Source: Cohaesibacteraceae bacterium | GTDB lineage: Bacteria > Pseudomonadota > Alphaproteobacteria > Rhizobiales > Cohaesibacteraceae | NCBI GenBank assembly: GCA_016764535.1 | Contig: JAESRR010000013.1 | Span: 13,174-24,532, forward strand | DNA: 11,359 bases | Direction: 5' to 3' | Notes under the pieces: model-generated | The model's input: the letters and a program-made list of their open reading frames with translations, nothing else | Told to the model about the DNA's origin: nothing | Databases searched by the model: none | Part shown: positions 1 to 7,301 of the stretch, piece after piece | How positions within the stretch are numbered: the stretch's first letter is position 1 | Layout: each line of letters begins with the position of its first letter | Position numbers and translations under genes: made by a program

Positions 1-206
1 AAAGCAAGGCCGACTTTCTCGCGATGCACGATTGCAGTGATCTGTTCTATGACGCCGACTTCTTTCAGCCGTTTGATACGACGCCAGCACGGTGTTTGGG
101 ACATGCCGGCTTCTTTGGCAATATCTGCAATGGACAGGGAAGCATCCCGCTGCATTACCTTAAGGATTCGTATATCACCAGAGTCCAGGGATATTTGTTC
201 CGACAT
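1..206 (-). CDS. Lrp/AsnC-family transcriptional regulator (partial, N-terminal 68 residues)
   Basis: The gene reads leftwards from an ATG at 206 and runs off the left edge, so 68 complete codons are visible. The translation shows the AsnC-type winged helix-turn-helix. It starts with LDSGDIRILKVMQRDASLS, followed by the helix pair around residues 25-48 (SIADIAKEAGMSQTPCWRRI, with IKRLKEVGVI after it), which is the typical Lrp 'S.TPCWRRIKRL' recognition helix. The effector-binding RAM domain lies outside the window. A GGAA element sits about 7 bases before the ATG. Members of this family bind DNA as dimers or octamers and respond to amino acids. The gene is divergent from the indolepyruvate ferredoxin oxidoreductase across a 138-base gap, an arrangement that suggests it controls that gene and itself. 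The family call is firm. The effector and target are inference. Confidence 0.93.
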   Translation of the reverse strand, partial: MSEQISLDSGDIRILKVMQRDASLSIADIAKEAGMSQTPCWRRIKRLKEVGVIEQITAIVHREKVGLA

Positions 207-344
207 TTGATATTTCCGAGATTGTTTGTTTCAAAAACCTCTAGCAGGTGGCAACAAAAATGCAATATTTTCTCTAAAACAGGATCAAAATAGTGGGTAG
301 AAACCGGCGATTGGACAAATTATTGCTCGCCGAGGAGGACGCCC
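207..344. promoter_or_regulatory. Divergent control region between the Lrp-type gene and the oxidoreductase, with candidate operator pair
   Basis: This 138-base AT-rich spacer must hold the promoters of both divergent genes. GCAATATTTT at 262-271 and AAATTATTGC at 317-326 form an inverted pair matching at 9 of 10 positions, with centres 55 bp apart, roughly five helical turns. Lrp-family proteins typically bind AT-rich, partly symmetric sites in phased sets, so these are reasonable operator candidates. A strong Shine-Dalgarno GGAGG at 334-338 lies 6 bases before the oxidoreductase ATG. I could not pick convincing -35/-10 pairs in either direction. Confidence 0.45.
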
Positions 345-3300
345 ATGAATGCCCCGGTAAAACTACCCGGTCTGAGCGACAAATACAGTCTTGAAAATGG
401 CTCGGTTTATATGACCGGAATACAGGCGTTGGTACGTATGCCTCTTGATCGTATTCGCCTTGATAGAATACAGGGTTTAAAAACGGGCGGCTTTATTTCG
501 GGCTATCGAGGATCTCCGCTCGGCGGATATGACCAACAACTCACGCACGCCAAATCATTACTTGATGCGCATCATATTCATTTCATACCTGGTGTAAACG
601 AGGAACTGGGTGCCACGTCTGTCTGGGGTACCCAGAAAACAGGACTACATGGTCAGGGCAGCGATTTTGACGGTGTATTTGGCATTTGGTATGGCAAAGG
701 ACCAGGAGTTGATCGAACTGGCGATGTGTTCAAACACGCCAACTGGAGCGGAACTGCGAAGTATGGAGGTGCTCTTGCGGTAGCGGGAGATGATTTACTC
801 GCTAAATCTTCAACAATGCCAAATCATAGCGAATATGCTTTTGTCGATGCAGAAATACCTATACTCAATCCTGCCGATATTCAGGAAGTGCTTGATTACG
901 GACTACATGGGTTGGAAATGTCTCGCTATTCCGGCCTGTGGACAGCGCTAATAGCGCTTGCGGATACCATGGATGCTTCCAGTATTGTTAATATTACAAT
1001 GGACCGAATGGTCTTTGAACGCCCTCGGGATATCCAGGACCCGCGGCTTACCAAAGAATTGAACAGGCCGTTTTTGCTTGGTAATCGTTTTGAAAACGAG
1101 CATCTGCTGCGCGAGATCAGACTACCTGCAGCCAAAGCCTATGTCCGTGCCAACGGTCTTGATGGTGTGCGTTATGGAGCAGATTGTCCGCGATATGGAA
1201 TGATCGCAACCGGGAAAGCCTATCGGGATCTTCGCCAGGCTCTTTCGCTATTGGGAATTGATGATCAACGTGCCAAATCCCTTCAGACCGGTATTTACAA
1301 AGTAGCCATGCCCTGGCCTTTGGAGCCTGTTGGAATTGGCTCATTTGCAAAATCAACAGAACGTTTGATGATTGTAGAGCACAAGAGACCTCTTATTGAA
1401 ACGCAAATCAAGGATCTGTTTTATCATTGGCAGCATGGTGAGCGACCTTCTGTCTGGGGTAAAACAACACCGGGCGGATCGCCATTTCTTCCTGTACTTG
1501 GGGAGTTGGGGCCAAATGAACTTGTGCCGGCTTTGATGCGTTTCATACCGGGTATTGCGGAATCTGAAGAATATAAGGCGGTGGCGGAACGTTTAAAGGC
1601 CCAACTGGACTGGGCAAAACGTAACGCTGTTTCTGCTCGCAGAACGCCATATTTTTGCTCGGGCTGCCCGCATTCACGCAGTACAATTGTTCCTGAAGGC
1701 TCACGTTCCATGCCCGGGATTGGTTGTCATGCGATGACCGAAGTTGCTGGTCGTACTTCTGATGGCCTGGTTGCCATGGGCGGTGAAGGTGTTCACTGGG
1801 TCGGGCAACATAAATTTTCAAAAGACAAACATACGTTCGTAAATCTGGGTGACGGTACGTACTATCATTCGGGGATACTTGCAATTCGCCAATCGGTGGC
1901 GGCAAACGTTCCGATCACCTATAAAATTCTGTTTAACGACGCTGTCGCGATGACTGGTGGCCAGCCTCACGATGGACCCTTGAGTGTCCCGATGATTGTT
2001 CGTCAACTTGAAGCAGAGGGCGTCAAACACATTGTTGTTTTGACCGAAGATGCTTCTCGATATGCTAATGGCGAAATACCAAAATCGGTTCCGGTAGAAA
2101 ACCGCGACAAGTTACTTACTGTTCAAAAACAGCTTGCAAGGGTAAACGGGGTAACTGCTCTGGTTTATGACCAGACCTGTGCGGCAGAGAAACGCAGACG
2201 ACGCAAACGTGGTTTGATGAAAGATCCGGACACCAGGCTATTTATCAATGATGCAGTGTGTGAGGGCTGTGGTGATTGCTCGGTACAATCAAATTGCATG
2301 TCGGTTGAGCCTCTCAAAACAAATATGGGTACCAAAAGAACCATCAACCAATCCAGCTGCAACAAGGATTACTCCTGCGTTAGCGGGTTTTGTCCTTCTT
2401 TTGTCTGGATCGAGGGAGCTGCACTGAAAAAACAGGGTCTCAAGTCTCTCGATTTGGCATCTATTAAAGATGGTCTTTCCATGCCGGAATTGCCGGATCT
2501 TGATACGACATACAATCTTCATATCACAGGTGTCGGTGGAAGCGGCATAACAACCATGGCAGCAATTCTTGCCATGGCGGCACATCTGGACGGTGTTACT
2601 GCTTCAACACTTGATATGACCGGACTTGCCCAGAAGGGTGGCCCTGTGACGTCTCACGTGCGGTTTGCGCAAAGGGGAGCTTCTATCGAGGGACCCCGTA
2701 TCCCGGTGGCGCATCTGGATGCTTTAATTTGCGGAGATCTGCTGGTATCCGGTGGTTCCGAAACATTGTCGCTTTTGCGAAACAATCACACAAGAGCTGT
2801 CGCAAACGCGTATGTCACGCCTACTGCGGAGTTTGTACTCTCGCAGAAACAATCCTTTAACCCGGCTGAATTCTTAAAAATACTGAGTGAGGTGACACAA
2901 AGCCTTGTGACGGAAGATGTGTCCCACATTGCCGAGAAGCTTCTTGGAGATGCAATTTTCGGGAATTTGATGCTGGTGGGGATGGCATTTCAGACGGGCC
3001 TTATCCCAATTTCATTATCATCGCTTGAACTGGCTGTTTCGATGAATGGTGTTGCCGTAAATCGTAACATTTTGTCTCTGAACATTGGACGGTGCCTGAT
3101 TGCCAATAGGGATCGGATTGCAGCGATGTTGCCTGTTACCCGCCCTGAAATTGAGGTGATGAAGCCTCAGGAGCGCGTGCAATATCTTCATGGGAAACTC
3201 GTGGATTATCAGAATGAACAATATGGTGACCGGTATCGTTCCCTTGTTCGAAAAATAGGTTTGCTTGACAAGGAACATGGTGATGGTTCCCGCCAATTGA

Positions 3301-3821
3301 CCACAATTGTAACCGAGCAGTTGTATCGCGTAATGGCATACAAGGATGAATATGAAGTCGCTCGTCTTTATGCTTCAAATGAGTTTGGGGAAAAACTGAA
3401 TAGCCAGTTTGAAAAGCCGGGCAAGATCAGTATTTTCCTTGCGCCTCCATTGATTTCCCGCATTGATCCGGAGACCGGTCGACCAAAGAAACGAAAATTT
3501 GGTCCATGGATCTTTAAAGCATTTGGCATTCTGGCGAGGATGAAGGGAATTCGTGGTACGCGATTTGATTTGTTCGGCTATACGCAGGAACGCAGAGCGG
3601 AGAGGGCACTTCGGGACCAATATGTAAATGATCTGGGATACATAGCCGAGCAACTGCCGCAGGGCTCTTACGTGCGACTGCTTGAGCTGGCAAATGTTCC
3701 TGGAATGATAAAAGGATTTGGCCCTGTGAAAGAAGCCAACATGCAAAAAGCGGATATTAGAAGGAGCGAGCTATTATCACAAAGTAATAACAAAATTCCG
3801 ATGGTAGAAGCAGCTGAATAA
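345..3821 (+). CDS. Indolepyruvate ferredoxin oxidoreductase, fused alpha/gamma single-chain form
   Basis: This 1158-residue enzyme matches the usual length (about 1150-1190) of the fused 2-oxoacid:ferredoxin oxidoreductases of aerobic proteobacteria. These enzymes decarboxylate indolepyruvate and other aryl-pyruvates to the acyl-CoA, using thiamine diphosphate and Fe-S clusters and passing electrons to ferredoxin. In order, the sequence shows: an N-terminal pyrimidine-binding half beginning FISGYRGSPLGGYD; CSGCPHS with C438 and C441; the thiamine-diphosphate motif GDG at 502-504 paired with N531-D532; a cysteine block at C639, C642, C645 and C651 and a second at C672, C678 and C683 ending in FCPSFV; the gamma domain opening at G729 (GVGGSGITT) and running through LDMTGLAQKGGPVTSHVRF; and a C-terminal tail of the DUF6537 kind. 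The start is fixed by GGAGG at 334-338, 6 bases upstream. The neighbouring divergent Lrp-type gene is the likely regulator. No visible lesion. Exact substrate preference among aryl and branched 2-oxoacids cannot be read from sequence. Confidence 0.95.
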   Translation: MNAPVKLPGLSDKYSLENGSVYMTGIQALVRMPLDRIRLDRIQGLKTGGFISGYRGSPLGGYDQQLTHAKSLLDAHHIHFIPGVNEELGATSVWGTQKTGLHGQGSDFDGVFGIWYGKGPGVDRTGDVFKHANWSGTAKYGGALAVAGDDLLAKSSTMPNHSEYAFVDAEIPILNPADIQEVLDYGLHGLEMSRYSGLWTALIALADTMDASSIVNITMDRMVFERPRDIQDPRLTKELNRPFLLGNRFENEHLLREIRLPAAKAYVRANGLDGVRYGADCPRYGMIATGKAYRDLRQALSLLGIDDQRAKSLQTGIYKVAMPWPLEPVGIGSFAKSTERLMIVEHKRPLIETQIKDLFYHWQHGERPSVWGKTTPGGSPFLPVLGELGPNELVPALMRFIPGIAESEEYKAVAERLKAQLDWAKRNAVSARRTPYFCSGCPHSRSTIVPEGSRSMPGIGCHAMTEVAGRTSDGLVAMGGEGVHWVGQHKFSKDKHTFVNLGDGTYYHSGILAIRQSVAANVPITYKILFNDAVAMTGGQPHDGPLSVPMIVRQLEAEGVKHIVVLTEDASRYANGEIPKSVPVENRDKLLTVQKQLARVNGVTALVYDQTCAAEKRRRRKRGLMKDPDTRLFINDAVCEGCGDCSVQSNCMSVEPLKTNMGTKRTINQSSCNKDYSCVSGFCPSFVWIEGAALKKQGLKSLDLASIKDGLSMPELPDLDTTYNLHITGVGGSGITTMAAILAMAAHLDGVTASTLDMTGLAQKGGPVTSHVRFAQRGASIEGPRIPVAHLDALICGDLLVSGGSETLSLLRNNHTRAVANAYVTPTAEFVLSQKQSFNPAEFLKILSEVTQSLVTEDVSHIAEKLLGDAIFGNLMLVGMAFQTGLIPISLSSLELAVSMNGVAVNRNILSLNIGRCLIANRDRIAAMLPVTRPEIEVMKPQERVQYLHGKLVDYQNEQYGDRYRSLVRKIGLLDKEHGDGSRQLTTIVTEQLYRVMAYKDEYEVARLYASNEFGEKLNSQFEKPGKISIFLAPPLISRIDPETGRPKKRKFGPWIFKAFGILARMKGIRGTRFDLFGYTQERRAERALRDQYVNDLGYIAEQLPQGSYVRLLELANVPGMIKGFGPVKEANMQKADIRRSELLSQSNNKIPMVEAAE

Positions 3822-3824
3822 GAT

Positions 3825-4820
3825 CTATCGGTGTTGATGGCGGTCTTTCCACGTTGGAAAATGATCGCCCTTCACGCTTTCTGCTTCAAATACACCTCTG
3901 GCAATTGCCCGTGCCATGGCATTTGCGGCGAGGGCACCAAGTTCAATCTGGTCTGACACAGGATCTTTGAGGTGTATCTTTTCGCTTGAAAGAGAAAATA
4001 TCAAATCTCCATCCAGAGGGGTGTGAGAGGGATAAATTGCACGGGCGAATCCATCATGAGCGGCGATTGCAAGTCTTCTGGCTTCTGACTTTGTAAGTTT
4101 TGCGTCAGTTGCAATCACAGCAATTGTTGTGTTCGCTTGCGATACAGGATCTCTTTTGGTTTTGGGTACATCACAATTGGATGGTTTGGCAGATGGTAAC
4201 CCCAGACCACCGAACTCATCGCCTATTTCAAAAGGAGATGCCCAAAAATGAGCAACATCACCCATTGTGACGCTTCCCAATGGATTGACTGCGACAAGGG
4301 CACCAACGGTCGCCCCAAAAGATGTTTTAATCGAAGCCGACCCGAGACCGCCCTTTAAACCGGCTGTGGTTGCACCCGTTCCTGCTCCATGCGTTCCCAA
4401 ATTGAATATGTCTGAAGCTGAATCAGCCGCTATAAATCCCAAATCACGATAAGGCGAATGTAATCCCCAGTCCTTGTCGCCGCCATTGATCAGGTCAAAC
4501 AGGATTGCACCTGGTACAATGGGTATTTGAACCGGACCAATTTCATATCCCCTTTTATGTTGTCTAAGCCAGGATTGAACACCACCACATGCATCCAGAC
4601 CAAAAGCAGATCCTCCGGAAAGAACGAGGGCGTCGATTCCCTGTACCAGTTGTTCGGGCATAAGTAGATCTGTATCCCGTGTACCAGGAGCTCCACCAAC
4701 AACAGCATAACTACATATCATTGGCGTTTCGCACAATAATACAGTGGTTCCCGATTTCAGTGAAAGGTCACTGGAATTCCCAACAGTCAAACCATCAATG
4801 TCTGTAATGAGATTATTCAT
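3825..4820 (-). CDS. P1-family peptidase / NylC- and DmpA-like self-processing N-terminal-nucleophile hydrolase
   Basis: A 331-residue cytoplasmic protein with no signal peptide. It carries the hallmarks of the S58/P1 family: VGGAPGTRDTDLL at 41-53, ALVLSGGSAFGLDA at 64-77, GTHGAGTGATTAG at 142-154 and GGLGSASI at 157-164. Family members (L-aminopeptidase DmpA, beta-peptidyl aminopeptidases, 6-aminohexanoate-oligomer hydrolase NylC) cut themselves into alpha and beta chains and use the new N-terminal Ser or Thr as nucleophile. Here N230-T231 in QANTTIAV is the expected cleavage point. D270 and D272 (PLDGDLIF) lie 39 and 41 residues after T231, the same spacing as Thr267, Asp306 and Asp308 in NylC. 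This makes the protein Thr-type rather than Ser-type as in DmpA. The natural substrate is unknown; many relatives are generic peptide or amide hydrolases. It is convergent with the oxidoreductase (3 bases between stops) and shielded from livK by a terminator. The Shine-Dalgarno is weak (ACGGGC). Confidence 0.92.
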   Translation of the reverse strand: MNNLITDIDGLTVGNSSDLSLKSGTTVLLCETPMICSYAVVGGAPGTRDTDLLMPEQLVQGIDALVLSGGSAFGLDACGGVQSWLRQHKRGYEIGPVQIPIVPGAILFDLINGGDKDWGLHSPYRDLGFIAADSASDIFNLGTHGAGTGATTAGLKGGLGSASIKTSFGATVGALVAVNPLGSVTMGDVAHFWASPFEIGDEFGGLGLPSAKPSNCDVPKTKRDPVSQANTTIAVIATDAKLTKSEARRLAIAAHDGFARAIYPSHTPLDGDLIFSLSSEKIHLKDPVSDQIELGALAANAMARAIARGVFEAESVKGDHFPTWKDRHQHR

Positions 4821-4845
4821 GTAAATTGTTGCCCGTAAATTTTGA

Positions 4846-4851
4846 ATTATA
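4846..4851 (-). promoter_or_regulatory. Candidate -10 element of the P1-peptidase gene
   Basis: Reading leftwards, a perfect TATAAT lies 25 bases before the ATG at 4820, which would give a 5' leader of about 18 bases. It sits between the livK terminator and the gene, where an independent promoter is expected. No good -35 hexamer is present at 16-18 bases upstream, so recognition may depend on an activator, or the match may be chance in an AT-rich spacer. Confidence 0.35.
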
Positions 4852-4889
4852 AAGCTACCACAACAAATTAGTTACCCAAGGCATAGAAC

Positions 4890-4920
4890 AAAAAAAACCC
4901 CGGCCAAAGGCCGGGGTTTT
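4890..4920 (-). terminator. Strong Rho-independent terminator after livK
   Basis: CCCCGGCC at 4898-4905 and GGCCGGGG at 4909-4916 form a perfect 8-bp GC stem with a 3-base loop. Flanking A/T bases extend the pairing by 4. On the minus strand the stem is followed by eight T's (complement of 4890-4897). The hairpin starts 22 bases after the livK stop and ends the liv transcript before the P1-peptidase gene. The four T's on the other side could give weak termination in the plus direction, but no plus-strand gene ends here. Confidence 0.95.
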
Positions 4921-4942
4921 CACATCATCCAATGTGGGACGA

Positions 4943-6043
4943 TTAGTTAAGCGGCTTATATGCGCCAGCTTTCCACTGATACACAATATACCCGTCAAGA
5001 GTCGCATCGCCGATATCGTTAAAAGAAACGTCGCCGAATGCGGTATTGAAAGTTGTTGAGTTCAATACTGCAACAACAGCATCTACATCGGTAGAAGCAG
5101 CTGCTTTGGCAGCATCAGCCCAAACCATTACCGTTGCGTATGTGTAAACAGTATAGCCTTCAGGCTCTACACCATTGTCGCGGAAACTTTTTACGATACC
5201 CGCTGCAGATGGTGTGTCACGTGGATCTGGTGGGAAAGTCATCAGAGTACCGGCACCGGCTTCGCCGGAAATCTGCCAGAACTCATCAGTAGCAAGTGCA
5301 TCACCTGACATGAGAATTGTGTTCATGCCCTGATCGCGCATCTGACGAACAATCAGACCTGCTTCTGTGTGATACCCACCAAGATATGCAACGTCGATGC
5401 CTTCGCCTTTAAGCTTGGAAACGAGCGCTGTGTAATCTTTTTCACCAGCTGTAAATGCTTCGTACAGAGCAGCTTTGTGACCCAAAGCTTCCATGGACTT
5501 TTTAGTTTCGTCTGCAAGACCTTTACCATATGCGGTTTTGTCATGCAAAATTGCGACGTTTTTGCCAGCAAAATTTGATACGATATAAGCACCGGCAACA
5601 GCACCCTGAGCATCATCACGACCGGCAAAGCGAAGAATATTATCGCCAGGACGTTCGTCTGTCACTTTTGGGTTTGTTGAAGCAGGCGTAATCATCAAGA
5701 TGCCTTCTTCTGCATAAACGTTAGAAGCCGGAATTGATGAACCTGAACAAAAATGTCCAGCAACAAAAACAACTTCTTTACCAACAAACTGGTTGGCTAC
5801 GGCAACTGCCTGTTTTGGATCACAAGCGTCATCGCCGATTTCCAAAACAACTTTTTCGCCATTGATACCACCGGCAGCATTAATGTCGTCCACTGCAAGT
5901 TGGGCACCGGATTTCATCTGTGCGCCAAACGTGGCGTACTGACCGGTCATTGGACCAACTGCTGCGATGACGATATCTGCCTGAGCGGCTGTGGCTGTAA
6001 AGGCGACAGCCATAGCCACACCAGCCAATAGAGCTTTTTTCAT
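4943..6043 (-). CDS. livK: Branched-chain amino-acid-type ABC transporter periplasmic substrate-binding protein (LivK/LivJ family)
   Basis: A type I periplasmic binding protein that captures the substrate and delivers it to LivH/LivM. The precursor begins MKKALLAGVAMAVAFTATAAQA and has a signal-peptidase I site after AQA (A22); the mature protein begins DIVIAAVGPMTGQYATFG. C74 and C99 (mature positions 52 and 77) match the conserved disulfide of the E. coli leucine-binding protein. The segment FCSGSSIPAS holds the serines expected to bind the amino-acid carboxylate and amino groups. Length is 366 residues. A GTG two codons upstream (6049) could also start the frame (368 residues), but AAGGGAG at 6053-6059 is only 3 bases from the GTG and 9 bases from the ATG at 6043, so the ATG is preferred. 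It lies last in the liv cluster, 176 bases after the DUF6867 gene, and ends at a strong terminator. Specificity (leucine, isoleucine, valine, other amino acids or an aromatic acid) is not settled by sequence. Confidence 0.95.
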   Translation of the reverse strand: MKKALLAGVAMAVAFTATAAQADIVIAAVGPMTGQYATFGAQMKSGAQLAVDDINAAGGINGEKVVLEIGDDACDPKQAVAVANQFVGKEVVFVAGHFCSGSSIPASNVYAEEGILMITPASTNPKVTDERPGDNILRFAGRDDAQGAVAGAYIVSNFAGKNVAILHDKTAYGKGLADETKKSMEALGHKAALYEAFTAGEKDYTALVSKLKGEGIDVAYLGGYHTEAGLIVRQMRDQGMNTILMSGDALATDEFWQISGEAGAGTLMTFPPDPRDTPSAAGIVKSFRDNGVEPEGYTVYTYATVMVWADAAKAAASTDVDAVVAVLNSTTFNTAFGDVSFNDIGDATLDGYIVYQWKAGAYKPLN

Positions 6044-6052
6044 TCTCACTCA

Positions 6053-6059
6053 CTCCCTT
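6053..6059 (-). promoter_or_regulatory. Ribosome-binding site that decides the livK start
   Basis: On the minus strand AAGGGAG is the only good Shine-Dalgarno here. Its spacing of 9 bases fits the ATG at 6043, and its spacing of 3 bases argues against the GTG at 6049. Confidence 0.7.
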
Positions 6060-6139
6060 GAATTACGGATCACTCCGGAAATGACTTATGTCCTTCTTGA
6101 GAGGCATAGTCACTTCAGTTTTTGCAAGCAATCGCTCGC

Positions 6140-6177
6140 AGTATAAGGACAAAACCATACCATATGCCAGTCCTTAT
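6140..6177 (-). promoter_or_regulatory. Candidate livK promoter flanked by an 8-bp inverted repeat
   Basis: On the minus strand CTGGCA (6165-6170, 4 of 6 to TTGACA) and TATACT (6140-6145, 5 of 6 to TATAAT) are separated by 19 bases, slightly long. ATAAGGAC and GTCCTTAT (6143-6150 and 6170-6177 on the plus strand) form a perfect 8-bp inverted repeat with a 19-base spacer. One arm abuts the -35 and the other overlaps the -10, which is where a repressor or activator dimer could sit. No U-run follows the repeat in the minus direction, so it is not an intrinsic terminator for the upstream gene. The promoter would give livK extra transcription beyond read-through from livH. Confidence 0.35.
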
Positions 6178-6219
6178 TTCGTCCCTTTTCGAATTTGGTT
6201 AAATCCGGTAAGGTATTGT

Positions 6220-6567
6220 TCACTCAGCCTCTTTGGCTCTCCAGCCTAACAATCCCGATCGCTCGTACTGCCAGCTATACTGTGTTGTCATTTGTTTTAC
6301 ACGCGTTAGTCGATATGCAAGACCTGCAATTATCATCAGAACGACAACTGTTATTCCATAATGGTAAATCGACAAGAGAATACCATCAAGCAGTGCAAAA
6401 TTCAGGAACCTGACTGCCAGCGCAAGCATCAATGTATAAACGGCAGCGACGACAAAAGACTGCCATGAAATTGCGACTGCGCGACCTGACATCCAGGCAG
6501 CTCCACCGCCAAGCACAACGGTCAATAGTAAAAATGATGGTAATGAATTATCCCAGATTATTCCCAT
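6220..6567 (-). CDS. Small three-helix membrane protein of liv clusters (DUF6867-like)
   Basis: A 115-residue protein with three predicted membrane helices at about residues 10-27 (SFLLLTVVLGGGAAWMSG), 36-58 and 65-87. It ends in a conserved-looking charged tail with QYSWQYERSGLLGWR. I recognise it, from memory, as the DUF6867 type found beside livF in alphaproteobacterial branched-chain transporter clusters. No biochemical function is established to my knowledge. Translation is closely linked to livF: only 8 bases separate the livF stop from its ATG, and AGGGGA next to that stop is the ribosome-binding site. Its position inside the operon suggests it associates with the LivH/LivM channel, but that is inference. 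It carries no ABC-transporter or enzyme motif. That it is a real gene is supported by packing, ribosome-binding site and uniform membrane topology. Confidence 0.85.
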   Translation of the reverse strand: MGIIWDNSLPSFLLLTVVLGGGAAWMSGRAVAISWQSFVVAAVYTLMLALAVRFLNFALLDGILLSIYHYGITVVVLMIIAGLAYRLTRVKQMTTQYSWQYERSGLLGWRAKEAE

Positions 6568-6575
6568 AATATCCC

Positions 6576-7301
6576 CTAATGCGCTCCACCTTCCAGATAG
6601 GCTGCCTGAACTTCTTCACTTTGAAGAAGCTCCTTGCCTGTTCCGGACATGGTAATTTTACCGTTCACCATCACATAACCGCGATGTGCAAGTTTGAGCG
6701 CATGGTAAGCATTTTGTTCAACCAAAAAGACGGTTAAACCTTTTGTTTTATTCAATTCACGAATGACATTAAAAATCTGTTTAACGATCAACGGAGCCAA
6801 ACCCAATGATGGCTCATCAAGAAGTAACAGGCGAGGGCGTGCCATAAGGGCGCGTGCGATGGCAAGCATTTGTTGTTCCCCGCCAGACAGGGTTCCACCA
6901 CGTTGGGTTTGACGTTTTTCCAATATGGGGAACATGTCAAAAACCATCCGGAGATCTTCGTCGAAATGCTCGTAGTTGATTACAGATGCGCCCATCTGAA
7001 GATTTTCCAAAATGGTCATTCTGGGAAAAATTCGCCTCCCTTCGGGAGACTGGGAAATCGATTTGCGCATTATTAGATGAGTGGGGGTCCTGGTGATGTC
7101 TTCACCATCATAGATAATTTTGCCATTGCGAGCTTGTGGTTTGCCGCAAATTGTCATCATGAGAGTTGATTTACCAGCGCCATTTGCACCGATCAAGGTT
7201 ACAATCTCGCCTTCATTTACATCCATATCGACGCCACGAAGCGCAACGATTTTGCCGTAATAGGTTTCGACCCCACGAACTGAAAGAAGAGGCTGTGTCA
7301 T
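6576..7301 (-). CDS. livF: Branched-chain amino-acid-type ABC transporter ATP-binding protein LivF
   Basis: A 241-residue ATPase, the usual LivF length. Visible motifs in order are Walker A GANGAGKST at 38-46, the Q-loop Q84 in SQSPEGRRIFP, the ABC signature LSGGEQQ at 138-144 and Walker B LLLLDEP at 158-164. The switch region reads LVEQNA at 193-198, with Gln in place of the usual His, as is normal for LivF. It pairs with LivG to drive substrate import. Its ATG overlaps the livG stop in an ATGA, so the two ATPases are translationally coupled and probably made in equal amounts. The overlap fixes the start. Confidence 0.97.
   Translation of the reverse strand: MTQPLLSVRGVETYYGKIVALRGVDMDVNEGEIVTLIGANGAGKSTLMMTICGKPQARNGKIIYDGEDITRTPTHLIMRKSISQSPEGRRIFPRMTILENLQMGASVINYEHFDEDLRMVFDMFPILEKRQTQRGGTLSGGEQQMLAIARALMARPRLLLLDEPSLGLAPLIVKQIFNVIRELNKTKGLTVFLVEQNAYHALKLAHRGYVMVNGKITMSGTGKELLQSEEVQAAYLEGGAH

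Noticed and set aside
24..293. Plus-strand 89-codon open frame at the left edge
   Set aside because: It lies over the Lrp-type gene on the other strand and the divergent control region, has no ribosome-binding site and no recognisable family.
926..3746. Several minus-strand open frames of 66-123 codons inside the oxidoreductase gene
   Set aside because: They are antisense shadows of a well-conserved coding frame; none shows a domain or ribosome-binding site.
345..3821. Possible frameshifted or artificially joined two-gene oxidoreductase
   Set aside because: One continuous frame with all cysteine, thiamine-diphosphate and gamma-domain motifs in the known order; the fused form is normal in aerobic proteobacteria.
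6124..6139. GCAAGC / GCTCGC imperfect hairpin upstream of livK
   Set aside because: The stem is short with one wobble and no U-run follows, so it is not supported as a terminator or riboswitch.
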